A DNA stretch of 64,000 bases from Elmis aenea. Lineage: Eukaryota > Arthropoda > Insecta > Coleoptera > Elmidae. The stretch is from positions 53,326,970 through 53,390,969 of the forward strand of contig OX393579.1 in NCBI GenBank assembly GCA_947652605.1. The letters are read 5' to 3'. A program made the position numbers and the translations under genes. A model generated the notes under the pieces. It searched no databases and was not told the origin of the DNA. It worked only from the letters and a program-made list of their open reading frames with translations. Shown one piece after another: positions 1 to 15,700 of this stretch (positions are counted from its first letter, which is position 1; each line of letters begins with the position of its first letter).

Positions 1-1379
1 GGAACAGTTTATCCATCGCCTCTTTACATGAATACAATTTTGCATATGTCTTTCAATGAGCTGGTTTTAATTTTTAATAATTTTCTAAAAATACCGTGCT
101 TTAGTTAATACATATGTTCCTTGAGCGACTATTTCGAAACAATTTTAATTATTGATTTGTATATCACAGAAACAGTTTATCCATCGCCTCTTTACATGAA
201 TACAATTGTTTTGCATATGTCTTTCAATGAGCTGGTTTTAATTATTAATAATTTCCTAAAAATACCGTGCTTTAGTTAATACATATGTTCCTTGAGCGAC
301 TATTTCGAAACAATTTTAATTATTGATTTGTATATCACAGGAACAGTTTATCCATCGCCTCTTTACATGAATACAATTGTTTTGCATATGTCTTTCAATG
401 AGCTGGTTTTAATTTTTAATAATTTCCTAAAAATACCGTGCTTTAGTTAATACATTATGTTTCTTGAGCGACTATTTCGAAACAATTTTAATTATTGATT
501 TGTATATCACAGGAACAGTTTATCCATCGCCTCTTTACATGAATACAATTGTTTTGCATATGTCTTTCAATGAGCTGGTTTTAATTTTTAATAATTTCCT
601 AAAAATGCCGTGCTTTAGTTAATACATGTGTTCCTTGAGCGACTATTTCGAAACAATTTTAATTATTGATTTGTATATCACAGGAACAGTTTATCCATCG
701 CCTCTTTACATGAATACAATTGTTTTGCATATGTCTTTCAATGAGCTGGTTTTAATTTTTAATAATTTCCTAAAAATACCGTGCTTTAGTTAATACATAT
801 GTTCCTTGAGCGACTATTTCGAAACAATTTTAATTATTGATTTGTATATCACAGAAACAGTTTATCCATCGCCTCTTTACATGAATACAATTGTTTTGCA
901 TATGTCTTTCAATGAGCTGGTTTTAATTTTTAATAATTTCCTAAAAATACCGTGCTTTAGTTAATACATACATATGTTCCTTGAGCGACTATTTCGAAAC
1001 AATTTTAATTATTGATTTGTATATCACAGGAACAGTTTATCCATCGCCTCTTTACATGAATACAATTGTTTTGCATATGTCTTTCAATGAGCGGGTTTTA
1101 ATTTTTAATAATTTCCTAAAAATACCGTGCTTTAGTTAATACATATGTTCCTTGAGCGACTATTTCTAAACAATTTTAATTATTGATTTGTATATCACAG
1201 GAACAATTTATCCATCGCTTCTTTACATGAATACAATTGTTTTGCATATGTCTTTCAATGAGCTGGTTTTAATTTTTAATAATTTCCTAAAAATACCGTG
1301 CTTTAGTTAATACATATGTTCCTTGAGCGACTATTTCTAAACAATTTTAATTATTGATTTGTATATCACAGGAACAGTT

Positions 1380-4300
1380 TATCCATCGCCTCTTTACATG
1401 AATACAATTGTTTTGCATATGTCTTTCAATGAGCTGGTTTTAATTTTTAATAATTTCCTAAAAATACCGTGCTTTAGTTAATACATATGTTCCTTGAGCG
1501 AATATTTCGAAACAATTTTAATTATTGATTTGTATATCACAGAAACAGTTTATCCATCGCCTCTTTACATGAATACAATTGTTTTGCATATGTCTTTCAA
1601 TGAGCTGGTTTTAATTTTTAATAATTTCCTAAAAATACCGTGCTTTAGTTAATACATATGTTCCTTGAGCGAATATTTCGAAACAATTTCATTTATTGAT
1701 TTGTATATCACAGGAACAGTTTATCCATCGCCTCTTTACATGAATACAATTGTTTTGCATATGTCTTTCAATGAGCTGGTTTTAATTTTTAATAATTTCC
1801 TAAAAATACCGTGCTTTAGTTAATACATATGTTCCTTGAGCGACTATTTCGAAACAATTTTAATTATTGATTTGTATATCACAGAAACAGTTTATCCATC
1901 GCCTCTTTACATGAATACAATTGTTTTGCATATGTCTTTCAATGAGCTGGTTTTAATTTTTAATAATTTCCTAAAAATACCGTGCTTTAGTTAATACATA
2001 TGTTCCTTGAGCGACTATTTCGAAACAATTTCAATTATTGATTTGTATATCACAGAAACAGTTTATCCATCGCCTCTTTACATGAATACAATTGTTTTGC
2101 ATATGTCTTTCAATGAGCTGGTTTTAATTTTTAATAATTTCCTAAAAATACCGTGCTTTAGTTAATACATATGTTCCTTAAGCGACTATTTCTAAACAAT
2201 TTTAATTATTGATTTGTATATCACAGGAACAGTTTATCCATCGCCTCTTTACATGAATACAATTGTTTTGCATATGTCTTTCAATGAGCTGGTTTTAATT
2301 TTTAATAATTTCCTAAAAATGCCGTGCTTTAGTTAATACATGTGTTCCTTGAGCGACTATTTCGAAACAATTTTAATTATTGATTTGTATATCACAGGAA
2401 CAGTTTATCCATCGCCTCTTTACATGAATACAATTGTTTTGCATATGTCTTTCAATGAGCTGGTTTTAATGTTTAATAATTTCCTAAAAATACCGTGCTT
2501 TAGTTAATACATATGTTCCTTGAGCGACTATTTCGAAACAATTTTAATTATTGATTTGTATATCACAGGAACAGTTTATCCATCGCCACTTTACATGAAT
2601 ACAATTGTTTTGCATTTGTCTTTCAATGAGCTGGTTTAAATTTTTAATAATTTAATAAAAATACCGTGCTTTAGTTAATACATATGTTCCTTGAGCGACT
2701 ATTTCGAAACAATTTTAATTATTGATTTGTATATCACAGGAACAGTTTATCCATCGCCTCTTTACATGAATACAATTGTTTTGCATATGTCTTTCAATGA
2801 GCTGGTTTTAATTTTTAATAATTTCCTAATAATACCGTGCTTTAGTTAATACGTATGTTCCTTGAGCGACTATTTCTAAACAATTTTAATTATTAATTTG
2901 TATATCACAGGAACAATTTATCCATCGCTTCTTTACATGAATACAATTGTTTTGCATATGTCTTTCAATGAGCTGGTTTTAATTTTTAATAATTTCCTAA
3001 AAATACCGTGCTTTAGTTAATACATATGTTCCTTGAGCGACTATTTCTAAACAATTTTAATTATTGATTTGTATATCACAGGAACAGTTTATCCATCGCC
3101 TCTTTACATGAATACAATTGTTTTGCATATGTCTTTCAATGAGCTGGTTTTAATTTTTAATAATTTCCTAAAAATACCTTGCTTTAGTTAATACATATGT
3201 TCCTTGAGCGACTATTTCTACACAATTTTAATTATTGATTTGTATGTCACAGGAACAGTTTATCCATCGCCTCTTTACATGAATACAATTGTTTTGCATA
3301 TGTCTTTCAATGAGCTGGTTTTAATTTTTAATAATTTCCTAAAAATACCGTGCTTTAGTTAATACATATGTTCCTTGAGCGACTATTTCGAAACAATTTT
3401 AATTATTGATTTGTATATCACAGGAACAGTTTATCCATCGCCTCTTTACATGAATACAATTGTTTTGCATATGTCTTTCAATGAGCTGGTTTTAATTTTT
3501 AATAATTTCCTAAAAATACCGTGCTTTAGTTAATACATATGTTCCTTGAGCGACTATTTCTGAACAACTTTAATTTTGATTTGTATATCACAGGAACAGT
3601 TTATCCATCGCCTCTTTACATGAATACAATTGTTTTGCACATGTCTTTCAATGAGCTGGTTTTAATTTTTAATAATTTCCTAAAAATACCGTGCTTTAGT
3701 TAATACATATGTTCCTTGAGCGACTATTTCTAAACAATTTTAATTATTAATTTGTATATCACAGGAACAATTTATCCATCGCTTCTTTACATGAATACAA
3801 TTGTTTTGCATATGTCTTTCAATGAGCTGGTTTTAATTTTTAATAATTTCCTAAAAATACCGTGCTTTAGTTAATACATATGTTCCTTGAGCGACTATTT
3901 CTAAACAATTTTAATTATTGATTTGTATATCACAGGAACAGTTTATCCATCGCCTCTTTACATGAATACAATTGTTTTGCATATGTCTTTCAATGAGCTG
4001 GTTTTAATTTTTAATAATTTCCTAAAAATACCGTGCTTTAGTTAATACATATGTTCCTTGAGCGAATATTTCGAAACAATTTCAATTATTGATTTGTATA
4101 TCACAGGAACAGTTTATCCATCGCCTCTTTACATTACTACAATTGTTTTGCATATGTCTTTCAAAGAGCTGGTTTTAATTTTTAATAATTTCCTAAAAAT
4201 ACCGTGCTTTAGTTAATACATATGTTCCTTGAGCGAATATTTCGAAACAATTTCATTTATTGATTTGTATATCACAGGAACAGTTTATCCATCGCCTCTT

Positions 4301-7300
4301 TACATGAATACAATTGTTTTGCATATGTCTTTCAATGAGCTGGTTTTAATTTTTAATAATTTCCTAAAAATACCGTGCTTTAGTTAATACATATGTTCCT
4401 TGAGCGACTATTTCTAAACAATTTTAATTATTGATTTGTATATCACAGGAACAGTTTATCCATCGCCTCTTTACATGAATACAATTGTTTTGCATATGTC
4501 TTTCAATGAGCTGGTTTTAATTTTTAATAATTTCCTAAAAATACCGTGCTTTAGTTAATACATATGTTCCTTGAGCGAATATTTCGAAACAATTTTAATT
4601 ATTGATTTGTATATCACAGAAACAGTTTATCCATCGCCTCTTTACATGAATACAATTGTTTTGCATATGTCTTTCAATGAGCTGGTTTTAATTTTTAATA
4701 ATTTCCTAAAAATACCGTGCTTTAGTTAATACATATGTTCCTTGAGCGAATATTTCGAAACAATTTCATTTATTGATTTGTATATCACAGGAACAGTTTA
4801 TCCATCGCCTCTTTACATGAATACAATTGTTTTGCATATGTCTTTCAATGAGCTGGTTTTAATTTTTAATAATTTCCTAAAAATACCGTGCTTTAGTTAA
4901 TACATATGTTCCTTGAGCGACTATTTCGAAACAATTTTAATTATTGATTTGTATATCACAGAAACAGTTTATCCATCGCCTCTTTACATGAATACAATTG
5001 TTTTGCATATGTCTTTCAATAAGCTGGTTTTAATTTTTAATAATTTCCTAAAAATACCGTGCTTTAGTTAATACATATGTTCCTTGAGCGACTATTTCGA
5101 AACAATTTCAATTATTGATTTGTATATCACAGAAACAGTTTATCCATCGCCTCTTTACATGAATACAATTGTTTTGCATATGTCTTTCAATGAGCTGGTT
5201 TTAATTTTTAATAATTTCCTAAAAATACCGTGCTTTAGTTAATACATATGTTCCTTGAGCGACTATTTCTAAACAATTTTAATTATTGATTTGTATATCA
5301 CAGGAACAGTTTATCCATCGCCTCTTTACATGAATACAATTGTTTTGCATATGTCTTTCAATGAGCTGGTTTTAATTTTTAATAATTTCCTAAAAATGCC
5401 GTGCTTTAGTTAATACATGTGTTCCTTGAGCGACTATTTCTAAACAATTTTAATTATTGATTTGTATATCACAGGAACAGTTTATCCATCGCCTCTTTAC
5501 ATGAATACAATTGTTTTGCATATGTCTTTCAATGAGCTGGTTTTAATTTTTAATAATTTCCTAAAAATACCGTGCTTTAGTTAATACATATGTTCCTTGA
5601 GCGACTATTTCGAAACAATTTTAATTATTGATTTGTATATCACAGGAACAGTTTATCCATCGCCACTTTACATGAATACAATTGTTTTGCATTTGTCTTT
5701 CAATGAGCTGGTTTAAATTTTTAATAATTTCCTAAAAATACCGTGCTTTAGTTAATACATATGTTCCTTGAGCGACTATTTCGAAACAATTTTAATTATT
5801 GATTTGTATATCACAGGAACAGTTTATCCATCGCCTCTTTACATGAATACAATTGTTTTGCATATGTCTTTCAATGAGCTGGTTTTAATTTTTAATAATT
5901 TCCTAATAATACCGTGCTTTAGTTAATACGTATGTTCCTTGAGCGACTATTTCTAAACAATTTTAATTATTAATTTGTATATCACAGGAACAATTTATCC
6001 ATCGCTTCTTTACATGAATACAATTGTTTTGCATATGTCTTTCAATGAGCTGGTTTTAATTTTTAATAATTTCCTAAAAATACCGTGCTTTAGTTAATAC
6101 ATATGTTCCTTGAGCGACTATTTCTAAACAATTTTAATTATTGATTTGTATATCACAGGAACAGTTTATCCATCGCCTCTTTACATGAATACAATTGTTT
6201 TGCATATGTCTTTCAATGAGCTGGTTTTAATTTTTAATAATTTCCTAAAAATACCTTGCTTTAGTTAATACATATGTTCCTTGAGCGACTATTTCTACAC
6301 AATTTTAATTATTGATTTGTATATCACAGGAACAGTTTATCCATCGCCTCTTTACATGAATACAATTGTTTTGCATATGTCTTTCAATGAGCTGGTTTTA
6401 ATTTTTAATAATTTCCTAAAAATACCGTGCTTTAGTTAATACATATGTTCCTTGAGCGACTATTTCGAAACAATTTCAATTATTGATTTGTATATCACAG
6501 GAACAGTTTATCCATCGCCTCTTTACATGAATACAATTGTTTTGCATATGTCTTTCAATGAGCTGGTTTTAATTTTTAATAATTTCCTAAAAATACCGTG
6601 CTTTAGTTAATACATATGTTCCTTGAGCGACTATTTCTGAACAACTTTAATTATTGATTTGTATATCACAGGAACAGTTTATCCATCGCCTCTTTACATG
6701 AATACAATTGTTTTGCACATGTCTTTCAATGAGCTGGTTTTAATTTTTAATAATTTCCTAAAAATACCGTGCTTTAGTTAATACATATGTTCCTTGAGCG
6801 ACTATTTCTAAACAATTTTAATTATTAATTTGTATATCACAGGAACAATTTATCCATCGCTTCTTTACATGAATACAATTGTTTTGCATATGTCTTTCAA
6901 TGAGCTGGTTTTAATTTTTAATAATTTCCTAAAAATACCGTGCTTTAGTTAATACATATGTTCCTTGAGCGACTATTTCTAAACAATTTTAATTATTGAT
7001 TTGTATATCACAGGAACAGTTTATCCATCGCCTCTTTACATGAATACAATTGTTTTGCATATGTCTTTCAATGAGCTGGTTTTAATTTTTAATAATTTCC
7101 TAAAAATACCGTGCTTTAGTTAATACATATGTTCCTTGAGCGAATATTTCGAAACAATTTCAATTATTGATTTGTATATCACAGGAACAGTTTATCCATC
7201 GCCTCTTTACATTACTACAATTGTTTTGCATATGTCTTTCAAAGAGCTGGTTTTAATTTTTAATAATTTCCTAAAAATACCGTGCTTTAGTTAATACATA

Positions 7301-7340
7301 TGTTCCTTGAGCGAATATTTCGAAACATTTTCATTTATTG
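1380..7340 (+). repeat. 18-monomer higher-order repeat, about 3078 bp, two tandem copies
   Basis: Private variants recur at 18 x 171 bp. Examples are the cattactac variant (4131 and 7209, exactly 3078 apart), the gcacatg variant (3640 and 6718), the cctaataat variant (2824 and 5901), acgtatg (2851 and 5928) and gcgaatatttcgaaacaatttc (near 1672 and 4750). Unit edges are arbitrary. A third related copy follows, but there the cctaataat marker returns after only 15 monomers (8466), so three monomers were lost by unequal exchange. Confidence 0.85.
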
Positions 7341-10300
7341 ATTTGTATATCACAGGAACAGTTTATCCATCGCCTCTTTACATGAATACAATTGTTTTGC
7401 ATATGTCTTTCAACGAGCTGGTTTTAATTTTTAATAATTTCCTAAAAATACCGTGCTTTAGTTAATACATATGTTCCTTGAGCGACTATTTCGAAACAAT
7501 TTTAATTATTGATTTGTATATCACAGAAACAGTTTATCCATCGCCTCTTTACATGAATACAATTGTTTTGCATATGTCTTTCAATGAGCTGGTTTTAATT
7601 TTTAATAATTTCCTAAAAATACCGTGCTTTAGTTAATACATATGTTCCTTGAGCGACTATTTCGAAACAATTTCAATTATTGATTTGTATATCACAGAAA
7701 CAGTTTATCCATCGCCTCTTTACATGAATACAATTGTTTTGCATATGTCTTTCAATGAGCTGGTTTTAATTTTTAATAATTTCCTAAAAATACCGTGCTT
7801 TAGTTAATACATATGTTCCTTGAGCGACTATTTCTAAACAATTTTAATTATTGATTTGTATATCACAGGAACAGTTTATCCATCGCCTCTTTACATGAAT
7901 ACAATTGTTTTGCATATGTCTTTCAATGAGCTGGTTTTAATTTTTAATAATTTCCTAAAAATGCCGTGCTTTAGTTAATACATGTGTTCCTTGAGCGACT
8001 ATTTCGAAACAATTTTAATTATTGATTTGTATATCACAGGAACAGTTTATCCATCGCCTCTTTACATGAATACAATTGTTTTGCATATGTCTTTCAATGA
8101 GCTGGTTTTAATTTTTAATAATTTCCTAAAAATACCGTGCTTTAGTTAATACATATGTTCCTTGAGCGACTATTTCGAAACAATTTTAATTATTGATTTG
8201 TATATCACAGGAACAGTTTATCCATCGCCACTTTACATGAATACAATTGTTTTGCATATGTCTTTCAATGAGCTGGTTTAAATTTTTAATAATTTCCTAA
8301 AAATACCGTGCTTTAGTTAATACATATGTTCCTTGAGCGACTATTTCGAAACAATTTTAATTATTGATTTGTATATCACAGGAACAGTTTATCCATCGCC
8401 TCTTTACATGAATACAATTGTTTTGCATATGTCTTTCAATGAGCTGGTTTTAATTTTTAATAATTTCCTAATAATACCGTGCTTTAGTTAATACATATGT
8501 TCCTTGAGCGACTATTTCTAAACAATTTTAATTATTAATTTGTATATCACAGGAACAATTAATCCATCGCTTCTTTACATGAATACAATTGTTTTGCATA
8601 TGTCTTTCAATGAGCTGGTTTTAATTTTTAATAATTTCCTAAAAATACCTTGCTTTAGTTAATACATATGTTCCTTGAGCGACTATTTCTACACAATTTT
8701 AATTATTGATTTGTATATCACAGGAACAGTTTATCCATCGCCTCTTTACATGAATACAATTGTTTTGCATATGTCTTTCAATGAGCTGGTTTTAATTTTT
8801 AATGATTTCCTAAAAATACCGTGCTTTAGTTAATACATATGTTCCTTGAGCGACTATTTCGAAACAATTTTAATTATTGATTTGTATATCACAGGAACAG
8901 TTTATCCATCGCCTCTTTACATGAATACAATTGTTTTGCATATGTCTTTCAATGAGCTGGTTTTAATTTTTAATAATTTCCTAAAAATACCGTGCTTTAG
9001 TTAATACATATGTTCCTTGAGCGACTATATCTGAACAACTTTAATTATTGATTTGTATATCACAGGAACAGTTTATCCATCGCCTCTTTACATGAATACA
9101 ATTGTTTTGCATATGTCTTTCAATGAGCTGGTTTTAATTTTTAATAATTTCCTAAAAATACCGTGCTTTAGTTAATACATATGTTCCTTGAGCGACTATT
9201 TCTAAACAATTTTAATTATTAATTTGTATATCACAGGAACAATTTATCCATCGCTTCTTTACATGAATACAATTTTTTTGCATATGTCTTTCAATGAGCT
9301 GGTTTTAATTTTTAATAATTTCCTAAAAATACCGTGCTTTAGTTAATACATATGTTTCTTGAGCGACTATTTCGAAACAATTTTAATTATTGATTTGTAT
9401 ATCACAGGAACAGTTTATCCATCGCCTCTTTACATGAATACAATTGTTTTGCATATGTCTTTTAATGAGCTGGTTTTAATTTTTAATAATTTCCTAAAAA
9501 TGCCGTGCTTTAGTTAATACATGTGTTCCTTGAGCGACTATTTCGAAACATTTTTATTATTGATTTGTATATCACAGGAACAGTTTATCCATCGCCTCTT
9601 TACATGAATACAATTGTTTTGCATATGTCTTTCAATGAGCTGGTTTTAATTTTTAATAATTTCCTAAAAATACCGTGCTTTAGTTAATACATATGTTCCT
9701 TGAGCGACTATTTCTAAACAATTTTAATTATTGATTTGTATATCACAGGAAGAGTTTATCCTTCTCCTCTTTACATGAATACAATTGTTTTGCATATGTC
9801 TTTCAATGAGCTGGTTTTAATTTTTAATAATTTCCTAAAAATACCGTGCTTTAGTTAATACATACATATGTTCATTGAGCGACTATTTCGAAACAATTTT
9901 AATTATTGATTTGTATATCACAGGAACAGTTTATCCATCGCCTCTTTACATGAATACAATTGTTTTGCATATGTCTTTCAATGAGCGGGTTTTAATTTTT
10001 AATAATTTCCTAAAAATACCGTGCTTTAGTTAATACATATGTTCCTTGAGCGACTATTTCTAAACAATTTTAATTATTGATTTGTATATCACAGGAACAA
10101 TTTATCCATCGCTTCTTTACATGAATACAATTGTTTTGCATTTGTCTTTCAATGAGCTGGTTTTAATTTTTAATAATTTCCTAAAAATACCGTGCTTTAG
10201 TTAATACATATGTTCCTTGAGCGACTATTTCGAAACAATTTTAATTATTGATTTGTATATCACAGGAACAGTTTATCCATCGCCTCTTTACATGAATACA

Positions 10301-12483
10301 ATTGTTTTGCATATGTCTTTCAATGAGCTGGTTTTAATTTTTAATGATTTCCTAAAAATACCGTGCTTTAGTTAATACATATGTTCCTTGAGCGACTATT
10401 TCAAAACAATTTTAATTATTGATTTTTATATCACAGGAACAGTTTATCCATCGCCTCTTTACATGAATACAATTGTTTTGCATATGTCTTTCAATGAGCT
10501 GGTTTTAATTTTTAATAATTTCCTAAAAATACCGTGCTTTAGTTAATACTTATGTTCCTTGAGCGACTATTTCGAAACAATTTTAATTATTGATTTGTAT
10601 ATCACAGGAACAGTTTATCCATCGCCTCTTTACATGAATACAATTGTTTTGCATATGTCTTTCAATGAGCTGGTTTTAATTTTTAATAATTTCCTAAAAA
10701 TACCGTGCTTTAGTTAATACATATGTTCCTTGAGCGACTATTTCTGAACAATTTTAATTATTGATTTGTATATCACAGAAACAGTTTATCCATCGCCTCT
10801 TTACATGAATACAATTGTTTTGCATATGTCTTTCAATGAGCTGGTTTTAATTTTTAATAATTTCCTAAAAATACCGTGCTTTATTTAATACATATGTTCC
10901 TTGAGCGACTATTTCTAAACAATTTTAATTATTGATTTGTATATCACAGGAACAGTTTATCCATCGCCTCTTTACATGAATACAATTGTTTTGCATATGT
11001 CTTTCAATGAGCTGGTTTTAATTTTTAATAATTTCCTAAAAATACCGTGCTTTAGTTACTACATATGTTCCTTGAGCGACTATTTCTAAACAATTTTAAT
11101 TATTGATTTGTATATCACAGGAACAGTTTATCCATCGCCTCTTTACATGAATACAATTGTTTTGCATATGTCTTTCAATGAGCTGGTTTTAATTTTTAAT
11201 AATTTCCTAAAAATACCGTGCTTTAGTTAATACATATGTTCCTTGAGCGACTATTTCTGAACAATTTTAATTATTGATTTGTATATCACAGGAACAGTTT
11301 ATCCATCACCTCTTTACATGAATACAATTGTTTTGCATATGTCTTTCAAAGAGATGGTTTTAATTTTTAATAATTTCCTAAATATACCGTGCTTTAGTTA
11401 ATACATATGTTCCTTGAGCGACTATTTCGAAACAATTTCAATTATTGATTTGTATATCACAGGAACAGTTTATCCATCGCCTCTTTACATGAATACAATT
11501 GTTTTGCATATGTCTTTCAATGAGCTGGTTTTAATTTTTAATAATTTCCTAAAAATACCGTGCTTTAGTTAATACATATGTTCCTTGAGCGACTATTTCG
11601 AAACAATTTTAATTATTGATTTGTATATCACAGGAACAGTTTATCCATCGCCTCTTTACATGAATACAAATGTTTTGCATATGTCTTTCAATGAGCTGGT
11701 TTTAATTTTTAATAATTTCCTAAAAATACCGTGCTTTAGTTAATACATATGTTCCTTGAGCGACTATTTCTGAACAATTTTAATTATTGATTTGTATATC
11801 ACAGGAACAGTTTATCCATCACCTCTTTACATGAATACAATTGTTTTGCATATGTCTTTCAAAGAGATGGTTTTAATTTTTAATAATTTCCTAAAAATAC
11901 CGTGCTTTAGTTAATACATATGTTCCTTGAGCGACTATTTCGAAACAATTTCAATTATTGATTTGTATATCACAGGAACAGTTTATCCATCGCCTCTTTA
12001 CATGAATACAATTGTTTTGCATATGTCTTTCAATGAGCTGGTTTTACTTTTTAATCATTTCCTAAAAATACCGTGCTTTAGTTAATACATATGTACCTTG
12101 AGCGACTATTTCGAAACAATTTTAATTATTGATTTGTATATCACAGGAAGAGTTTATTCTTCGCATCTTTACATGAAAAAAATTGTTTTGCATATGTCTT
12201 TCAATGAGCTGGTTTTAATTTTTAATAATTTCCTAAAAATGCCGTGCTTTAGTTAATACATGTGTTCCTTGAGCGACTATTTCGAAACAATTTTAATTAT
12301 TGATTTGTATATCACAGGAACAGTTTATCCATCGCCTCTTTACATGAATACAATTGTTTTGCATATGTCTTTCAATGAGCTGGTTTTAATTTTTAATAAT
12401 TTCCTAAAAATACCGTGCTTTAGTTAATACATATGTTCCTTGAGCGACTATTTCGAAACAATTTTAATTATTGATTTGTATAT

Positions 12484-15400
12484 CACAAAAACAGTTTATC
12501 CATCGCCTCTTTACATGAATACAATTGTTTTGCATATGTCTTTCAATGAGCTGGTTTTAATTTTTAATAATTTCCTAAAAATACCGTGCTTTAGTTAATA
12601 CATATGTTCCTTGAGCGACTATTTCGAAACAATTTTAATTATTGATTTGTATATCACAGGAACAGTTTATCCATCGCTTCTTTACATGAATACAATTGTT
12701 TTGCATATGTCTTTCAATGAGCTGGTTTTAATTTTTAATAATTTCCTAAAAATACCGTGCTTTAGTTAATACATATGTTCCTTGAGCGACTATTTCGAAA
12801 CAATTTTAATTATTGATTTGTATATCACAGGAACAGTTTATCCATCGCCTCTTTACATGAATACAATTGTTTTGCATATGTCTTTCAATGAGCTGGTTTT
12901 AATTTTTAATAATTTCCTAAAAATACCGTGCTTTAGTTAATACATATGTTCCTTGAGCGACTATTTCGAAACAATTTTAATTATTGATTTGTATATCACA
13001 GGAACAGTTTATCCATCGCCTCTTTACATGAATACAAATGTTTTGCATATGTCTTTCAATGAGCTGGTTTTAATTTTTAATAATTTCCTAAAAATACCGT
13101 GCTTTAGTTAATACATATGTTCCTTGAGCGACTATTTCGAAACAATTTTAATTATTGATTTGTATATCACAGGAACAGATTATCCATCGCTTCTTTACAT
13201 GAATACAATTGTTTTGCATATGTCTTTCAATGAGCTGGTTTTAATTTTTAATAATTTCCTAAAAATATCGTGCTTTAGTTAATACATATGTTTCTTGAGC
13301 GACTATTTCGAAACAATTTCAATTATTGATTTGTATATCACAGGAACAGTTTATCCATCGCCTCTTTACATGAATACAATTGTTTTGCATATGTCTTTCA
13401 ATGAGCTGGTTTTAATTTTTAATAATTTCCTAAAAATACCGTGCTTTAGTTAATACATATGTTCCTTGAGCGACTATTTCGAAACAATTTTAATTATTGA
13501 TTTGTATATCACAAAAACAGTTTATCCATCGCCTCTTTACATGAATACAATTGTTTTGCATATGTCTTTCAATGAGCTGGTTTTAATTTTTAATAATTTC
13601 CTAAAAATACCGTGCTTTAGTTAATACATATGTTCCTTGAGCGACTATTTCGAAACAATTTTAATTATTGATTTGTATATCACAGGAACAGTTTATCCAT
13701 CGCTTCTTTACATGAATACAATTGTTTTGCATATGTCTTTCAATGAGCTGGTTTTAATTTTTAATAATTTCCTAAAAATACCGTGCTTTAGTTAATACAT
13801 ATGTTCCTTGAGCGACTATTTCGAAACAATTTTAATTATTGATTTGTATATCACAGGAACAGTTTATCCATCGCTTCTTTACATGAATACAATTGTTTTG
13901 CATATGTCTTTCAATGAGCTGGTTTTAATTTTTAATAATTTCCTAAAAATACCGTGCTTTAGTTAATACATATGTTCCTTGAGCGACTATTTCGAAACAA
14001 TTTTAATTATTGATTTGTATATCACAGGAACAGTTTATCCATCGCCTCTTTACATGAATACAATTGTTTTGCATATGTCTTTCAATGAGCTGGTTTTAAT
14101 TTTTAATAATTTCCTAAAAATACCGTGCTTTAGTTAATACATATGTTCCTTGAGCGACTATTTCGAAACAATTTTAATTATTGATTTGTATATCACAGGA
14201 ACAGTTTATCCATCGCCTCTTTACATGAATACAAATGTTTTGCATATGTCTTTCAATGAGCTGGTTTTAATTTTTAATAATTTCCTAAAAATACCGTGCT
14301 TTAGTTAATACATATGTTCCTTGAGCGACTATTTCGAAACAATTTTAATTATTGATTTGTATATCACAGGAAGAGATTATCCATCGCTTCTTTACATGAA
14401 TACAATTGTTTTGCATATGTCTTTCAATGAGCTGGTTTTAATTTTTAATAATTTCCTAAAAATGCCGTGCTTTAGTTAATACATGTGTTCCTTGAGCGAC
14501 TATTTCGAAACAATTTTAATTATTGATTTGTATATCACAGGAACAGTTTATCCATCGCCTCTTTACATGAATACAATTGTTTTGCATATGTCTTTCAATG
14601 AGCTGGTTTTAATTTTTAATAATTTCCTAAAAATACCGTGCTTTAGTTAATACATATGTTCCTTGAGCGACTATTTCGAAACAATTTTAATTATTGATTT
14701 GTATATCACAAAAACAGTTTATCCATCGCCTCTTTACATGAATACAATTGTTTTGCATATGTCTTTCAATGAGCTGGTTTTAATTTTTAATAATTTCCTA
14801 AAAATACCGTGCTTTAGTTAATACATATGTTCCTTGAGCGACTATTTCGAAACAATTTTAATTATTGATTTGTATATCACAGGAACAGTTTATCCATCGC
14901 TTCTTTACATGAATACAATTGTTTTGCATATGTCTTTCAATGAGCTGGTTTTAATTTTTAATAATTTCCTAAAAATACCGTGCTTTAGTTAATACATATG
15001 TTCCTTGAGCGACTATTTCGAAACAATTTTAATTATTGATTTGTATATCACAGGAACAGTTTATCCATCGCCTCTTTACATGAATACAATTGTTTTGCAT
15101 ATGTCTTTCAATGAGCTGGTTTTAATTTTTAATAATTTCCTAAAAATACCGTGCTTTAGTTAATACATATGTTCCTTGAGCGACTATTTCGAAACAATTT
15201 TAATTATTGATTTGTATATCACAGGAACAGTTTATCCATCGCCTCTTTACATGAATACAAATGTTTTGCATATGTCTTTCAATGAGCTGGTTTTAATTTT
15301 TAATAATTTCCTAAAAATACCGTGCTTTAGTTAATACATATGTTCCTTGAGCGACTATTTCGAAACAATTTTAATTATTGATTTGTATATCACAGGAACA

Positions 15401-15700
15401 GATTATCCATCGCTTCTTTACATGAATACAATTGTTTTGCATATGTCTTTCAATGAGCTGGTTTTAATTTTTAATAATTTCCTAAAAATATCGTGCTTTA
15501 GTTAATACATATGTTTCTTGAGCGACTATTTCGAAACAATTTCAATTATTGATTTGTATATCACAGGAACAGTTTATCCATCGCCTCTTTACATGAATAC
15601 AATTGTTTTGCATATGTCTTTCAATGAGCTGGTTTTAATTTTTAATAATTTCCTAAAAATACCGTGCTTTAGTTAATACATATGTTCCTTGAGCGACTAT
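12484..15700 (+). repeat. 6/7-monomer higher-order repeat region
   Basis: Marker variants recur with spacings of 1026 bp (6 monomers) and 1197 bp (7 monomers). The cacaaaaacag variant is at 12484, 13510 and 14707. The aatacaaatg variant is at 13031, 14228 and 15254. The cagattatcc and atatcgtg variants also recur here. The alternation of 6 and 7 implies gain or loss of a single monomer after the block amplified. Confidence 0.85.
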
